A stretch of 64,000 nucleotides of DNA from Cryoendolithus antarcticus (Eukaryota > Ascomycota > Dothideomycetes > Cladosporiales > Cladosporiaceae): positions 486,708-550,707 of the forward strand of contig NAJO01000031.1 in NCBI GenBank assembly GCA_002077065.1, in the 5' to 3' direction. This document shows, piece by piece, positions 53,126 to 63,735 of the stretch. The position numbers and the translations under genes were made by a program. The notes below the pieces were generated by a model that was given only the letters and a program-made list of their open reading frames with translations, was not told where the DNA came from and searched no databases. Each line of letters begins with the position of its first letter. Position 1 is the first letter of the stretch.

Positions 53126-54517
53126 ATGGACGTCCACGCCCTCGCAGGCCAGCAGACGATCGACGCTGTCACCGAACAGCTATGGCTCACTTACCAGCAC
53201 CCGCTCTTCTGGTTCACGGCGCTCTTCGTTTTCCGGTACCTTCGCTTGGTTGTACATCTGATAGCCTTCTGGCTGTACCGCCCGAGTCCAGTGCCAGCGA
53301 ACCCGGAGATCAAGCCCTCAGATTGCACGGTGATATTGCCGACCGTTCATCCGGAGAACGTCGACTTTAGTGAGTGCATTGAAACTTGTCTTCGCAATCG
53401 GCCAGCGCAATTGCTCGTCGTTACGGTCGGTGCCGACAAAGCCGAATTGTGTGAAGAGTACTTCGAACCTCACCGCACTCTGCACCCGTATACCGAGATC
53501 ACGGTCCTCCTCAGCCCGATAGCGCACAAGAGGACTCAGGTCGCGACCGCGATTCCGCATGTCAAGACCGAGATCACTGTTCTCCTTGACGACCACGTCT
53601 TCTGACCCCAAACCTTCCTTCGAAGTGCCGTGGCTCCATTCAAAGACCCAGCGATCGGAGCTGTGGGAACGAACAAACGTGTCCGTTGCACAGACATCGG
53701 CTTCAACATTCGAAGCTACTGGAACATGCTCGGTGCAATCTACCTCGAGCGCCACAACTTTGAGATCAGATCAACGAACGCAGTCGATGGTGGCGTCTTC
53801 GTAATATCTGGCGGGACATCTCTGCATCGCACCAAGATTCTACAAGACCCTGAATTCTTAAAAGGCTTCACAGACGAGCGCTTCTTCTTCGGTCTCTGTG
53901 GTCCACTAGGTCCAGATGACGACAACTTCATCACTCGCTTCGAAGTCACTCGCGGCTGGAAGATCAAGATCCAGTGTTCACCTGCTTCCAGGATCGAGAC
54001 AACCCTTGGCACATACCCAAAGTTCATCCAGCAGTGCCTTCGCTGGGTCCGAACAACTTGGCGCAGTAACAGCTGTAGTCTGTTCACTGACCGGACGGTG
54101 TGGATCTCGCAACTGTGGTGCGTCTATGCTGTGTACATCACCAGCTTCTTCAACTTTGCGCTGTTCAACGACGCCTTGCTTGGGTACCTGCTGTGGACTT
54201 CACCATACGGTAGTCAGGAAGCTCTGCTCGCACTACTCGGCTGGGTGTTCGCAACAAAGCTGGTGAAGCTGACACCATACTTCCTGCGTCATCCCGAGGA
54301 CTTGAGGATGCTGCCAGGGTACTTCGCATTTGCGTACTTCCACAGCTTCATCAAGTTGTATGCGCTGCTGACTTTCTGGAATTGCCATTGGGGCGGACGG
54401 AACCTAGCCGCGATCAATGCGGGAAAAGGATTGGAAGAGATCGAGCAGCCGAAGTCGGCGTTGAAGCCGCAGGTGAAAAGTCCATTCAAAAGGCGGGAAG
54501 GGGGCAGCAGAGTCTGA
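53126..54517 (+). pseudogene. Cps1-like family 2 glycosyltransferase with in-frame TGA
   Basis: The ATG at 53126 starts a frame that is intact to 53602, meets TGA at 53603-53605, then continues in the same frame to 54517 (464 codons in all). N-terminal TM, then a GT2 core: 'CTVILPTVHPENVDFSECIE', the nucleotide-sugar Asp motif 'LLDDHVF' directly before the stop, 'VGTNKRVR', the acceptor motif 'GPDDDNFITRF' and 'FIQQCLRWVRTTWRSN' (QxxRW), followed by TMs. In relatives the residue after 'DDHVF' is Trp, so the TGA replaces a TGG at codon 160. The stop is followed by C, a leaky context. The family is the fungal Cps1-type polysaccharide synthase at the plasma membrane. Either a recent nonsense mutation, a sequencing error or readthrough; everything else is intact. 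Confidence 0.8.
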
Positions 54518-54857
54518 AGATGGTCAGCGCAGGTCTGGGTTGAGGAAGCGAATATAGTGCAATGGGAATTGTATGTGACATCAGATAGAATTGTATCATT
54601 CAATGAGATTGCTCTCTCCGTCCCGTCTTGAAACATATTTGGACTTTTGTGACATCATCATGGTGTGCTGTAGGGGAGCGCAGCGTGGAGCAAAGGATGC
54701 TGACTGACATCGGTATATTGAGCACGCGTGTAGCTCATTCGATCCACCAGTCCGAGCTGCGCGTCGTAGGCCGATGTGTTCCATGCACAAGTCACTACCA
54801 AAGCAATCGAGTGATCTAGAAGCGTAAAGAGCCTGCTTGCCAGGGTTTCAGAGCAGC
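54518..54857. other. Convergent 3' intergenic region
   Basis: Short spacer between the 3' ends of the glycosyltransferase and OMS1 genes. No feature recognised. Confidence 0.45.
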
Positions 54858-55979
54858 TCACTTCCAGCCAAGAAGGCCACGCCAGCCAAAGCTGCCCTCG
54901 GGTGCGGCCTCTTCGACAGCTTCATCACTCGCAGGCTGTTCTTTTGCAATTTCGATTGGCACTACGATGTTTGCTGCGCTCTTGAAGCGAAGCTCGTACA
55001 CCCAGGTGGTACCAAAATGCTGCCTGTGCTCCTTGACCACCTCGAGCCCACTCCGGTCAGCGGCTTCCACTACAAGTGCACCAATGTCTCTATTGAACCA
55101 GCAGCCGTGAATCTCCGCATGCTTGGCAGCGGACTTGTCCAAGATGTTGTTGAGCCAGTCCTGGTAGCTTCTACCGTGCTCTAGTAGCAATATCCTTGCG
55201 TCTGGAGAAGTCGCGCTGAGATGCGCGGCCATGTTCTCCAGTAGCTTGGTCGGTGCAGCCGTCGAGCAGAGTCCCATAGTCTGAATGATCGTATCGTACT
55301 TCTCGCCGATCGGTGGCGGTGGCATGGCTTCCAGCGCAGACCCAGTGAGGAATCTTATGATAAGGTCTGCCTTCTTCCTAATGCCACTGGTAGGTCCATA
55401 GAGTGCCGTCCACTTCTTCTTACACACGTCGACCATAGGCGCGCTGAGATCCACAAACGTCAGACTTTCGATCTTACTGCCCAGTCTTACATCGTAATAG
55501 CCAAGATTCCTCCCGGTGCCGCAGCTGACTTCTAGCACATGGCCTTTGCACTGCTCAGCTAGCCGTCTGCGGATCTTGTTGATGCCCATGAGGGCTTCGG
55601 AGGTGCCGACCTCGCTGTCGAAGTTGTCGGCCGTCTCGTCATAGCGAGCCGCGACATCTGTCTGAGTAGAGAGGTCGCGGATCGAGGGATCCGGGTGAGG
55701 CTTGGAGGCTGCGAGAGAGAGCTGAGTGATGTAGAGCCCGAGTACCGCGGCCAGAGTGCTCAAGATGTAAGGCGCTGCTGAGCGGCGCGTCTTGCCTGGA
55801 CGCTTTGCATCGGTGATCGTGGTGGGTTGGAAGGGCTTGTACGCTGGTGTGCGCGCAGACATTGCGGTGGAAGTTTGGCCAGAGGCATTGCGGACCCATT
55901 GGCCTGCATGACTACGTAGTGTCACATTGCGGCGAGCGATGAGACTGCGCAGTAGCATTCGCTTCGCCGAGCTGGACAT
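54858..55979 (-). CDS. OMS1: Mitochondrial methyltransferase Oms1
   Basis: Single exon, 373 aa. The N-terminal 40 or so residues are basic and Ser/Thr/Arg-rich, like a mitochondrial presequence. A single TM follows ('APYILSTLAAVLGLYITQLS'), then a class I SAM-dependent methyltransferase domain with motif I 'VLEVSCGTGRNLGYYD' and 'LTFVDLSAPMVDVC'. 'LLLEHGRSYQDWLNNIL' and 'HAEIHGCWFNRDIG' are typical of the Oms1 group. In yeast Oms1 is an inner-membrane protein and a multicopy suppressor of oxa1 defects. The methyl acceptor is not known. It is divergent from the oxidase gene. Confidence 0.88.
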   Translation of the reverse strand: MSSSAKRMLLRSLIARRNVTLRSHAGQWVRNASGQTSTAMSARTPAYKPFQPTTITDAKRPGKTRRSAAPYILSTLAAVLGLYITQLSLAASKPHPDPSIRDLSTQTDVAARYDETADNFDSEVGTSEALMGINKIRRRLAEQCKGHVLEVSCGTGRNLGYYDVRLGSKIESLTFVDLSAPMVDVCKKKWTALYGPTSGIRKKADLIIRFLTGSALEAMPPPPIGEKYDTIIQTMGLCSTAAPTKLLENMAAHLSATSPDARILLLEHGRSYQDWLNNILDKSAAKHAEIHGCWFNRDIGALVVEAADRSGLEVVKEHRQHFGTTWVYELRFKSAANIVVPIEIAKEQPASDEAVEEAAPEGSFGWRGLLGWK

Positions 55980-56244
55980 GTGCTGTTCTTGATGGGAAAG
56001 AATGCAAGCTGAATCGATCCTTCAATTCCACTGTGATCTCGGCTGCCGAAGCTCTCACTCCCGAGCCTCCACTTTGTCCACTCAATGCCACCCCTCCACG
56101 CCTATCATCGGCCTTTCGTATGAGAATGCAAGCAATACTTCGAGTGTATATCCAGGTAGCTGACAGTACCAACTTGCATCTCTATCTCTAAGTATTTGTC
56201 AAACGATTTCCTTTCCCCGTCTTCACACTTACCTGAATATTATT

Positions 56245-57612
56245 ATGGGCTCTATCGAAGCCTCAAGCCCTTCCTCAATCCTCATCATCGGCTCTGGCGT
56301 CTTTGGTCTCTCCACAGCCTATGCCCTGTCCCAGCGGGCCCAGTATGCTCCCACGAAAATCACGGTACTCGACCGCTCTACCTTCCCCGCCCCAGATGCA
56401 GCCTCGATAGATGCCTCCCGCATCGTCCGCGCAGATTACTCAGACTACTACTATAGCGCCCTCTGCATAGAAGCACAGAAGCTGTGGCGGCAAGACTGGG
56501 GTGCCGAGGGAAGATACCACGAGAACGGACTCGTGATAGCTGTCAACAGCGCTGAGGACGCCGAGGCTGGTGGGAAGAGGGAGGAGATGCAGAGGGAAAT
56601 GATGGCGAACCTGAAGAGGCTTGGGCTAAGCATTGGGAAGCGGAAAGACGGGGCGGATGTGAGTCTGCTTGAGAATCGAGAGGCAATGATCGACATTGCG
56701 GATGGATTCGATGGCGCTGCTGGAGATGCTGGGTATTGCAACTGGACCTCGGGCTGGGCTGATGCAGAGGCGGCGATGAAGTATCTGGAGACGATGACGA
56801 GAGCAACTGGGCGCGTGGAGTTCAAGAACGCAGAAGTAGAAACTCTCCTGTTCGATCACAGCAGCAGCGCAGTGAAGGGCGCAACGCTCAAAAACGGCGA
56901 GGCAATCGAAGCAGACCTGGTTATACTGGCCGCTGGTGCCTGGACTCCCAAGTTTGTTGACCTCCGAGGCGTAGCCAGCGCTTCTGGTCAAGTCCTCGCC
57001 TACCTGGACATCACCGCAGAAGAACAAGCTCACCTCGAGCACAACCCAACAATGCTCAATGGCAGCAACGGCATGTTCATTATCCCACCCCGTGAACAAG
57101 TTCTGAAAGTCGCTAGGCACGGCTATGGCTATGCGAATTTCAAGAAGATCCCACATCCTGAAAATCCGGACTCAGGCGAGGAAATCGAAGTGTCATTACC
57201 CTGGACCAAAATGGACGACCCACATCTGAACATCCCAAAGGAAGGCTCAGACGCTTGTCGTGAATTCTTAGCACAATGCATACCGCACATGGCCGAGCGA
57301 CCATGGTCGTATACGCGGATATGCTGGTACTCTGACACACCCAAAGGCGACTGGCTGGTCGACTACCACCCGAAGTGGAAGGGCCTCGTAGTTGCGACGG
57401 GAGGGTCAGGGCACGCTTATAAGTTCTTACCGGTCATTGGAGAACGGATCGCGGATGTTGTAGTACGGAAGACGAGGGATGATTTGGGTAAGGCATTGCA
57501 GGAGAAATGGCGGTGGCCGAAGGAGAGGTGGAGTAGTGATCATGTTTGGACCAACGATTGGAGGGGCGGGAGGAAGGGAATGCTGCTGGATGAGGAACTG
57601 GCGAGGAAGTGA
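56245..57612 (+). CDS. FAD-dependent amine oxidase, sarcosine/fructosyl-amino-acid oxidase type
   Basis: Single exon, 455 aa, ATG at 56245. The Rossmann FAD motif 'IIGSGVFGLSTAYAL' is at about residues 14-28. 'ILAAGAWTPKFVDLRG' marks the second FAD contact, and the C-terminal block 'RICWYSDTPKGDWLVDYHP' followed by 'ATGGSGHAYKFLPVIG' is typical of the DAO family that includes peroxisomal sarcosine and fructosyl-amine oxidases. The Cys in 'RICWY' is at the position used for covalent FAD in that group. No clear C-terminal SKL; the end is '-LARK'. The reaction is oxidation of a secondary amine to imine with H2O2 release. The exact substrate is not assigned. Confidence 0.88.
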   Translation: MGSIEASSPSSILIIGSGVFGLSTAYALSQRAQYAPTKITVLDRSTFPAPDAASIDASRIVRADYSDYYYSALCIEAQKLWRQDWGAEGRYHENGLVIAVNSAEDAEAGGKREEMQREMMANLKRLGLSIGKRKDGADVSLLENREAMIDIADGFDGAAGDAGYCNWTSGWADAEAAMKYLETMTRATGRVEFKNAEVETLLFDHSSSAVKGATLKNGEAIEADLVILAAGAWTPKFVDLRGVASASGQVLAYLDITAEEQAHLEHNPTMLNGSNGMFIIPPREQVLKVARHGYGYANFKKIPHPENPDSGEEIEVSLPWTKMDDPHLNIPKEGSDACREFLAQCIPHMAERPWSYTRICWYSDTPKGDWLVDYHPKWKGLVVATGGSGHAYKFLPVIGERIADVVVRKTRDDLGKALQEKWRWPKERWSSDHVWTNDWRGGRKGMLLDEELARK

Positions 57613-59010
57613 TATGGCAATGAAGTGCAAGGTACATTTACCGGGCTTGCCCACCTGACGGCCCGAGATTCCTAGGATTCCCTCCCTTGGCGTCTGGCGT
57701 CTGAAATGCAAAGCAGATTGTTGCCTCTCTAGGGCACCTTGTCGACATTGAGCTGAGTCCCTGCCAGCCTCACAGCCGTGACGGGAGTAGAGCACGAATG
57801 GTACTGCCCACCGAGATCCTGCCAGATCGTCTGAAACATCACAACAGGCCCAGCCTCAATTCGCGCCGAAGGAGGCATGTTGTACGAAGAGGCGCGCGCG
57901 TAGGTCGAAGCAGCAACTAGCTGACTCTACTCAACATCTCCAGTCAGTATCAGTTCTCTGCCATTCTCTCCTCCTTGGCCATTGTCGCAAAGTTAATCAA
58001 AGAGTCCTCCGAACATTTCGCGACCACATCACGTCCAAGGTACGACATCATCACGTCGCGCGCAGTTCAACGCGATCAAGCGCGTTCTTATTTTCTTATA
58101 CATGCAGTCAACATCGCGAAGAAGTGAGTCACAGTATAAACTGCATCTGAAACGCGTTTGATCGTCCTCGACCTGCATGAACGTGGAGACTGAATGCAGC
58201 TTCCATGCCTACTGTCCGTCTCCAGCCAATCGGAGCTCGGAGAATCTGCCCAGCCGACGTTTGCCGCCCACTCTATCGCGACTCCACCTCTGCACAACGC
58301 GACTGGACCTGCCCACATACCTCACTGCCGCGCACAAGGCAGACCGAGCCGCCTGTACGCGCCGCAAATAGGTGTTTCATCTGCCTACGCGCCCGTACGA
58401 GCAGCTTGGAATTCGGGCAATCTACGCACCGCCCACTCAATGTCACAGCCAGGAATGCGACAACAATCAAAGACCGTCAAGAAGCGCCCACCTCAGAATA
58501 GCCCAGAGCCTCTTGCGCGCAATGTCTTGAAACTCATCTGAAGCCGTCTCATGGCCGCGCTCTGGGTCGCTGACCGAGAAATAGACCTCATCTTGCCATT
58601 CACGCACGACCCAGCATGGCGGGCCTCGTGTTTACCAGGTCGCGCACGGTTCGAGGGTTCGTTTCAGATCTCGCGAAGTGACGCTATTTTCTCTACTGCT
58701 TGTTCTCGCCATGGCTTCGTTCGCCGGGGAAGGCTCGCGACAACCGCGACAACAGATCCCCGTATATAGGTATGCTGCGCGTCGGTTCTTTCGTCTTTCT
58801 CATCCTTCGCAAGAATCGCCACCAGTCCTGCTCTGTGTGCTACGTCTGTAACGAGACCCACGAATCTCTTTTAGGTGGGATCGCTTTGTACTTACTTTTG
58901 TCCATCATCCTATTAGAGCTGGTCTCCCCCATACATCGACTAATACAAAATTACACAAACGGCCGGACCGTCATCGTTCAGCTCTGGTAGCCGAACGCAA
59001 CTAATTCACA
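57613..59010. other. Long region upstream of conserved gene, about 1.4 kb
   Basis: Holds the oxidase terminator and probably an extended promoter or 5' leader for the gene at 59011. Several short ATG frames occur between 58177 and 58990 and could act as uORFs if transcribed. None has recognisable coding character. Confidence 0.4.
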
Positions 59011-60753
59011 ATGGAATACCGAGGACTGACTCCACCACCCTCGGCCATCGAGGGCGATAACCTCGAGCTGCTCTGCCCTGGTGGTAGCGCAAGCACTAAT
59101 GCTACATACAATACCCAAGACTGGTCGCCAGAATCGCTACTGACCGCGGCCTCTACGCCTCCAAAGTCGCCGTACAAGGCTCGAGAGTCTGGCGCAGTGC
59201 TTTTGCCCAGAGTCAGGGCGCAAGACCAGTTGATGGGATCCTCCGCAATGTCGAAAGTGCACGGCCACCTTCGCACTACCTCACTGCCAAACAACGGCTT
59301 TCCAATGCAGTTTGGCGGTCACCTGCCGAGTCGACCAGACCTGGACCGTCGATCGACCAGCCCACCTGTGCAGTATGGCATGGTCTCACCTGCTGCATCA
59401 GCATGCGCACCAAGCATGGTGGTGCCGTGGGACGTGATTCCATCCACAAGGCCACCGATGTCGCAGATGCGATCAGTTTCAGCCTCTCGAGTGCCCACGC
59501 ATTCGCGCAACAGCTCAAGTGGTAGTGTCGACGCATCAATGCTAAGCCGTTATGGCTATCCGACGTATCGTCAAAGTCCCACACCTCAGCCCATGGGACT
59601 CACTGTTCCAATGTCGCGCACGCCGAGTGCCATGAATCACCTCGCTCCCATCTCGATGCCTGGTGGTCAGGTGCCCACATATCCACAGCGACGGCGCACA
59701 GCGAGTCCACCTGCATTGCCCTCTCGGCTAGCGATTGAGATTGCGCCTGAGCCAGAGTCTCCACTTGACATTGAGACGTCCACTCTGTCCGACTACCTGA
59801 GTCGACCCAATCCCACGCCTGCACTCACACAGCGCACAGTGGAGACTAGGGGCAGCTCTAGCACCACATTCTGGTTCGACGTTAGAAATGTCAATCGCTG
59901 GGAGGACTTCAATGCAACGACAGTCTCTGAGATCCCCGGCTTTACCCAACTCCTCAACATTGATGTGTCCAGCAGCCATCTCCCAACGCCAGCTCGTGTT
60001 AGTCTCAATCCCGAAACACAGGCCCACTTAGCCGAGACGTGCGCTGCACACCACGCACTCAAAGTCAACGCCGCACTAAAGGTCTCACAAGGCGAGAAGC
60101 ACATCGCAATGCGCGCACTCAAGTCGCCGCCTCACGCTCCACGGCAACAGCCAGACTTCGTCTCCAACTACCAGTCGGACGCCCAGAAGACCATCTATGG
60201 TGATGGCCGGGGTCGTGTTGTGGGTATAATCCGTTGCTTCGATCAGTGGAATACAGGTATGCGGAACGAGTCGCCTCTTGCTCGCATCAGCTACCTTCGC
60301 GCTCTGTCACAACTACATCACTATATGCGCGATCATGGCTGCCGCTACGGCTTCATCATGACCGAGATCGAGCTTGTCTGCGTCCGCGCCGGCGGCCCTC
60401 CAGACCCGAACAACCCAGTACCTCTGTTTGGCTTTCTCGAGCTCAGCGCACCCGTCCAGATTGCTACCCATGGCCTGTCAATCAACGGAGAGTTGCAGAT
60501 GACCGTCGATCTCGCGCTTTGGTACCTACATATGTTGGCCAAGGAGACGCCCCTGCCCGGACAGTACAGCTGGAGAATGGATGTTGGTGGACCGGCGGCG
60601 CTTAGCAGGAAGCATCATCTTGCAGCGGACAGCTGGGTACCTAAAGTGCATCAGAGTGAGAGGAGGGAGGCGAAGAGGGCCAGGGGATGGACGTTCCCGG
60701 ACGAGCCGTTGAGTAAGCGGGAGTGTGGGAAGACGGGCAGAGCTAAGCGGTAG
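59011..60753 (+). CDS. Conserved fungal protein of unknown function, disordered N-terminus
   Basis: Single exon, 580 aa. The first 270 residues are Ser/Pro-rich and disordered. The C-terminal 300 form one conserved domain: 'TTFWFDVRNVNRWEDFN', 'TYGDGRGRV'-like 'IYGDGRGRVVGIIRCFDQWN', 'RISYLRALSQLHHYMRDHGC', 'RYGFIMTEIELVCVRAGG', 'LALWYLHMLAKETPLPGQYS' and a basic tail 'SERREAKRARGWTFPDEPLS'. I recognise this as a widespread ascomycete domain without assigned function. The overall design (disordered N-terminus, globular domain, basic nuclear-signal-like tail) is that of a nuclear or regulatory protein. It is not a velvet domain. Confidence 0.78.
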   Translation: MEYRGLTPPPSAIEGDNLELLCPGGSASTNATYNTQDWSPESLLTAASTPPKSPYKARESGAVLLPRVRAQDQLMGSSAMSKVHGHLRTTSLPNNGFPMQFGGHLPSRPDLDRRSTSPPVQYGMVSPAASACAPSMVVPWDVIPSTRPPMSQMRSVSASRVPTHSRNSSSGSVDASMLSRYGYPTYRQSPTPQPMGLTVPMSRTPSAMNHLAPISMPGGQVPTYPQRRRTASPPALPSRLAIEIAPEPESPLDIETSTLSDYLSRPNPTPALTQRTVETRGSSSTTFWFDVRNVNRWEDFNATTVSEIPGFTQLLNIDVSSSHLPTPARVSLNPETQAHLAETCAAHHALKVNAALKVSQGEKHIAMRALKSPPHAPRQQPDFVSNYQSDAQKTIYGDGRGRVVGIIRCFDQWNTGMRNESPLARISYLRALSQLHHYMRDHGCRYGFIMTEIELVCVRAGGPPDPNNPVPLFGFLELSAPVQIATHGLSINGELQMTVDLALWYLHMLAKETPLPGQYSWRMDVGGPAALSRKHHLAADSWVPKVHQSERREAKRARGWTFPDEPLSKRECGKTGRAKR

Positions 60754-61196
60754 CTAATGATCAATCGAATGATACCCAAAGTGTCGTGTTACAGTCCGCG
60801 TGTTGAAAGTCGCTTATTCGTAATTTCCTACTACAGATGAAGGCTTGGTCGTTCACTTCCATAAGGTTCATTCCGGGCCGCTCCGTCTCTGTAACCACAT
60901 CACCTATCACACTGGCAAGAATGATGTGCCCTTTGCTTGGAGCTTCACATGTACATCGCAGTAAATATTGCACTCGCAGAAGTTCTAGTAGGTGCTCTAA
61001 GAACGCTCGAACAAGTCCGGTCGACCTCGTAGAAGATGGCGATCTCGGAAGGCGCGGTGGAGGATTAAAACTCCTCCACTGAGGGCAGGCCGCGGGGGTG
61101 ATGACCATGTCAGTCACACTGTGTGGCACACTCCCTTTTTCCCAGTCTATCGGCGCCTCATAATGGTCTCTATGCGCGTCCGAGGCGTTGCGCGGG
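60754..61196. other. Intergenic region upstream of kinase-like gene
   Basis: Holds the terminator of the upstream gene and the promoter of the kinase-like gene. No other feature recognised. Confidence 0.4.
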
Positions 61197-62698
61197 ATGT
61201 CCTCTCCACGGGCACATCGATCCTCAGCATCGATCGGAAATCCGTCCATGTGGTCCAGAGGCATCTTAGCGCAGTACAACCACGCTCGGAATCTCCATCA
61301 TGCTATTCAGAAATTTGGAAGCGTGACCATCAAACCCGACAGCGCAGGTCTCATATCTCACGACTTCATTATCGATGAAGAGGAGCTCGAAGGCTATAAT
61401 GCTGAACACTGGTATGATGTTCGTCTTGGTCAAGGCTTTAACCAGCGCTACCAAGTCATTGGCAAGCTAGGTCACGGCTCGAGATCAACTGTCTGGTTAT
61501 GTCGAGATCTTCGGACTGAGCGTAAGTACGTGACGCTGAAGGTCTGCATCGACAAAGCATGTTGCAAGCGCGAAGTTGCTATTCACGACCATCTGAACCG
61601 CTTAACTTCGAACCATGGCGGGAGTCTTTCCGTGCGGGCGATGCTAGAGTCGTTCGAAGTAGAGGGCAAGCACGGGCAGCATGTGTGTCTTGTATATGAG
61701 CCTCTAGGCGTGGACTTACAGCATGCCCGTGACTGGCTGAGGGATCACGGAAAGGTGCTTAGCCCGACAATCTGGCGTGACATGTTTCGACGGATTTTGA
61801 TTGCGATGCACTTCCTACACAACGGAGCGCATGTGGTGCATACAGGCAAATGTGTACACCGTGGCAGCAGCGGCTGGTCGAGCTGACTGTGGACATCACA
61901 CACATACAGCCGAAGAACATCTTGATGGGCGTCGTTGACCACAGCATTTTCGATAAGTACGAAGAAGTGCATTGCAAGAATTCCTGGCCACGCAAAGAAT
62001 TCGAAGACCGAACTGTGTATGCATCAATTCCATTGAAAATCACCAGCGGCATGCCCAAGTTGTGCGACTTGGGTGAAGCCAGGAAGCTCAAGGACTGTCG
62101 GAAGGAAGACTTACTTATGCCGATCATGTATCACGCACCGGAAGTGATTCCGGAGATGTCGTGGAGCTACCCAGTCGATGTCTGGGCCTTTGGGTTGATG
62201 GTAAGTCTGCCCATGACCCCCATTAGACTTCTTCGCCGAATGAGTTGCATTAGAGAAAATGACGAAACCTTTGATCAGCTATGGGACCTTCTCCATCCGC
62301 ACGGCCTTTTCTGCTTCTTCGACTCAAAGTGCCGCTATTACAACTCCATCCACCTCGCTCAACTAATCGCCATCATGGGTCCACCGCCCATGGACTTCGT
62401 GCAGCGCTCGCAGCTGAGCTCATATTATGGGATCTACAGTATCGTGCCAACACGTCCCCAGTCCCGGTATTCATGTACAGGTGGTACGAAGGGGACTAGA
62501 GGCGCTCAGTCCCAGGAGAAGGGCCCGCTCTCGAGCGGAGAGAGAGGGAGTGCACTGGAGGATGAGGAGAAGGTGAAGTTCTTGAATCTTATGAGGAAAA
62601 TTGTGCAGTGGCTGCCGGAGGATCAGTGTAGTATCGAGGAGATTTGGGACGAGGAGTGGTTCTCCATTGATCTTGAAGTTGTCAAGCCGGGAACTTGA
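61197..62698 (+). CDS. SRPK-like protein kinase, probably catalytically altered
   Basis: The frame opens at 61188 with TTG; the first ATG is 61197. Exon 1 runs 61197-61853; intron 1 is 61854-61909 (56 nt, AGCTGAC branch point, ACAG acceptor). Exon 2 continues from 61910. Kinase features: 'YNAEHWYDVRLGQGFNQRYQ' (SRPK-type lead-in), Gly loop 'GKLGHGSRSTVWLC', 'VTLKV' (catalytic Lys), 'CKREVAIHDHL' (helix C Glu), 'PKLCDLGEARK' (DLG) and 'YHAPEVI' plus 'YPVDVWAFGLM'. With this splice the catalytic loop reads H-T-G-K-C-P-K-N, so the usual HTD Asp is Gly. A GTAAGT at 62201 suggests a second intron, but no acceptor restores the frame; the unspliced reading stays open to 62698. The C-terminus matches SRPKs ('HLAQLIAIMGPPPMDFVQRS'). 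A pseudokinase or a decaying paralogue. Confidence 0.7.
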
Positions 62699-63735
62699 CA
62701 CTGGGCTCGATCAAACGGGATCATAGCACCAACCTGCGCGACACAGCCGCTTGAGCTTGCGAGTTCAATTGTCAGGGACCAGCTTTAGCACATGCGTTTA
62801 TACCTCCTTGAAGAGTCGCAAACCTATCGAGACTCGGTCATCTCAGTATGAGAGAGGCAGAGTTGCATTTCGGAGAACAGTGATTTAGTCGGTGACAAGG
62901 CAATAGTCACTACTGACATAGGTTTCTCGTCGGGTCAGAGTTGGGTGGACGGGCGCGATCCGGCGGATGTGGCATTTTTCCAGGTGAAGCGAGTCTCCGC
63001 TACGTGGGGACAGTAGAGAGGTCCAAGGGCGCATGGCGTAGGGTCAGTTTATTAGGCAAGACGAGAGCAGAGACAGGAGATGAGGACGAGGACAGCGCTC
63101 GCATTGGACATGGAGATGAAGCTGGCGTTTCGGGTAAAACAACTGAAGAGGACCATAAGTTGGACTGGGTACGGTTTTTCGCGCCGGTGGCACATATCCG
63201 CCGGCGCGAAGAACCTTCACGGACATGCCGCGGTATCGGAATGCTTGCGTGCAATGTGACGCCTTTCTTCCACATCCATGTCACGGCTCGTCTTGGTCCC
63301 TCCGTAGGTTGTTCTACTAAAGTGAGCCGTCAATCGTCTTATATTCTTTCCATTATGCACCCTACCTCTCGCAACATTCAAGAACATAGCGAGCACGTCA
63401 TACTCACAGACAGACAACGTGTGCTAGGTGACACCGTCGAGAACTTCCATGTCTCGCGCCAGGGCCGCGGCAGGCTCTCAGATCCTCCAGGTAGAGCATT
63501 CGCTATAGTAGGGGTCGATAGAATGTTTACGGTGTAACATACAAATTGTGGACATGAGGGCATCGACCGATGGCGGCCAATGCCCGAGGCTTTAGAAGTC
63601 TCGGACAGTCCGTGCACGCAGACAGCGCGTGCACGCTCTTGGCATTGATATTGAGCAGTTGTTCTGAGGCTCTAGATCACTCAATACCAAGTCTATTATC
63701 ATGTTGTGATAGCCAGTCAAAGCTCTAGAATCAGT
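62699..63735. other. Intergenic region, about 1 kb
   Basis: A 198-codon frame (62941-63537) begins with TTG, has no motif and is opposed by other frames; not called. No feature recognised. Confidence 0.4.

Noticed and set aside
59011..60753. Velvet-family regulator
   Set aside because: The disordered Pro/Ser N-terminus looked similar at first, but the conserved C-terminal domain lacks velvet motifs.
62941..63537. 198-codon plus-strand frame
   Set aside because: Begins with TTG; the first ATG is halfway, and composition is not protein-like.
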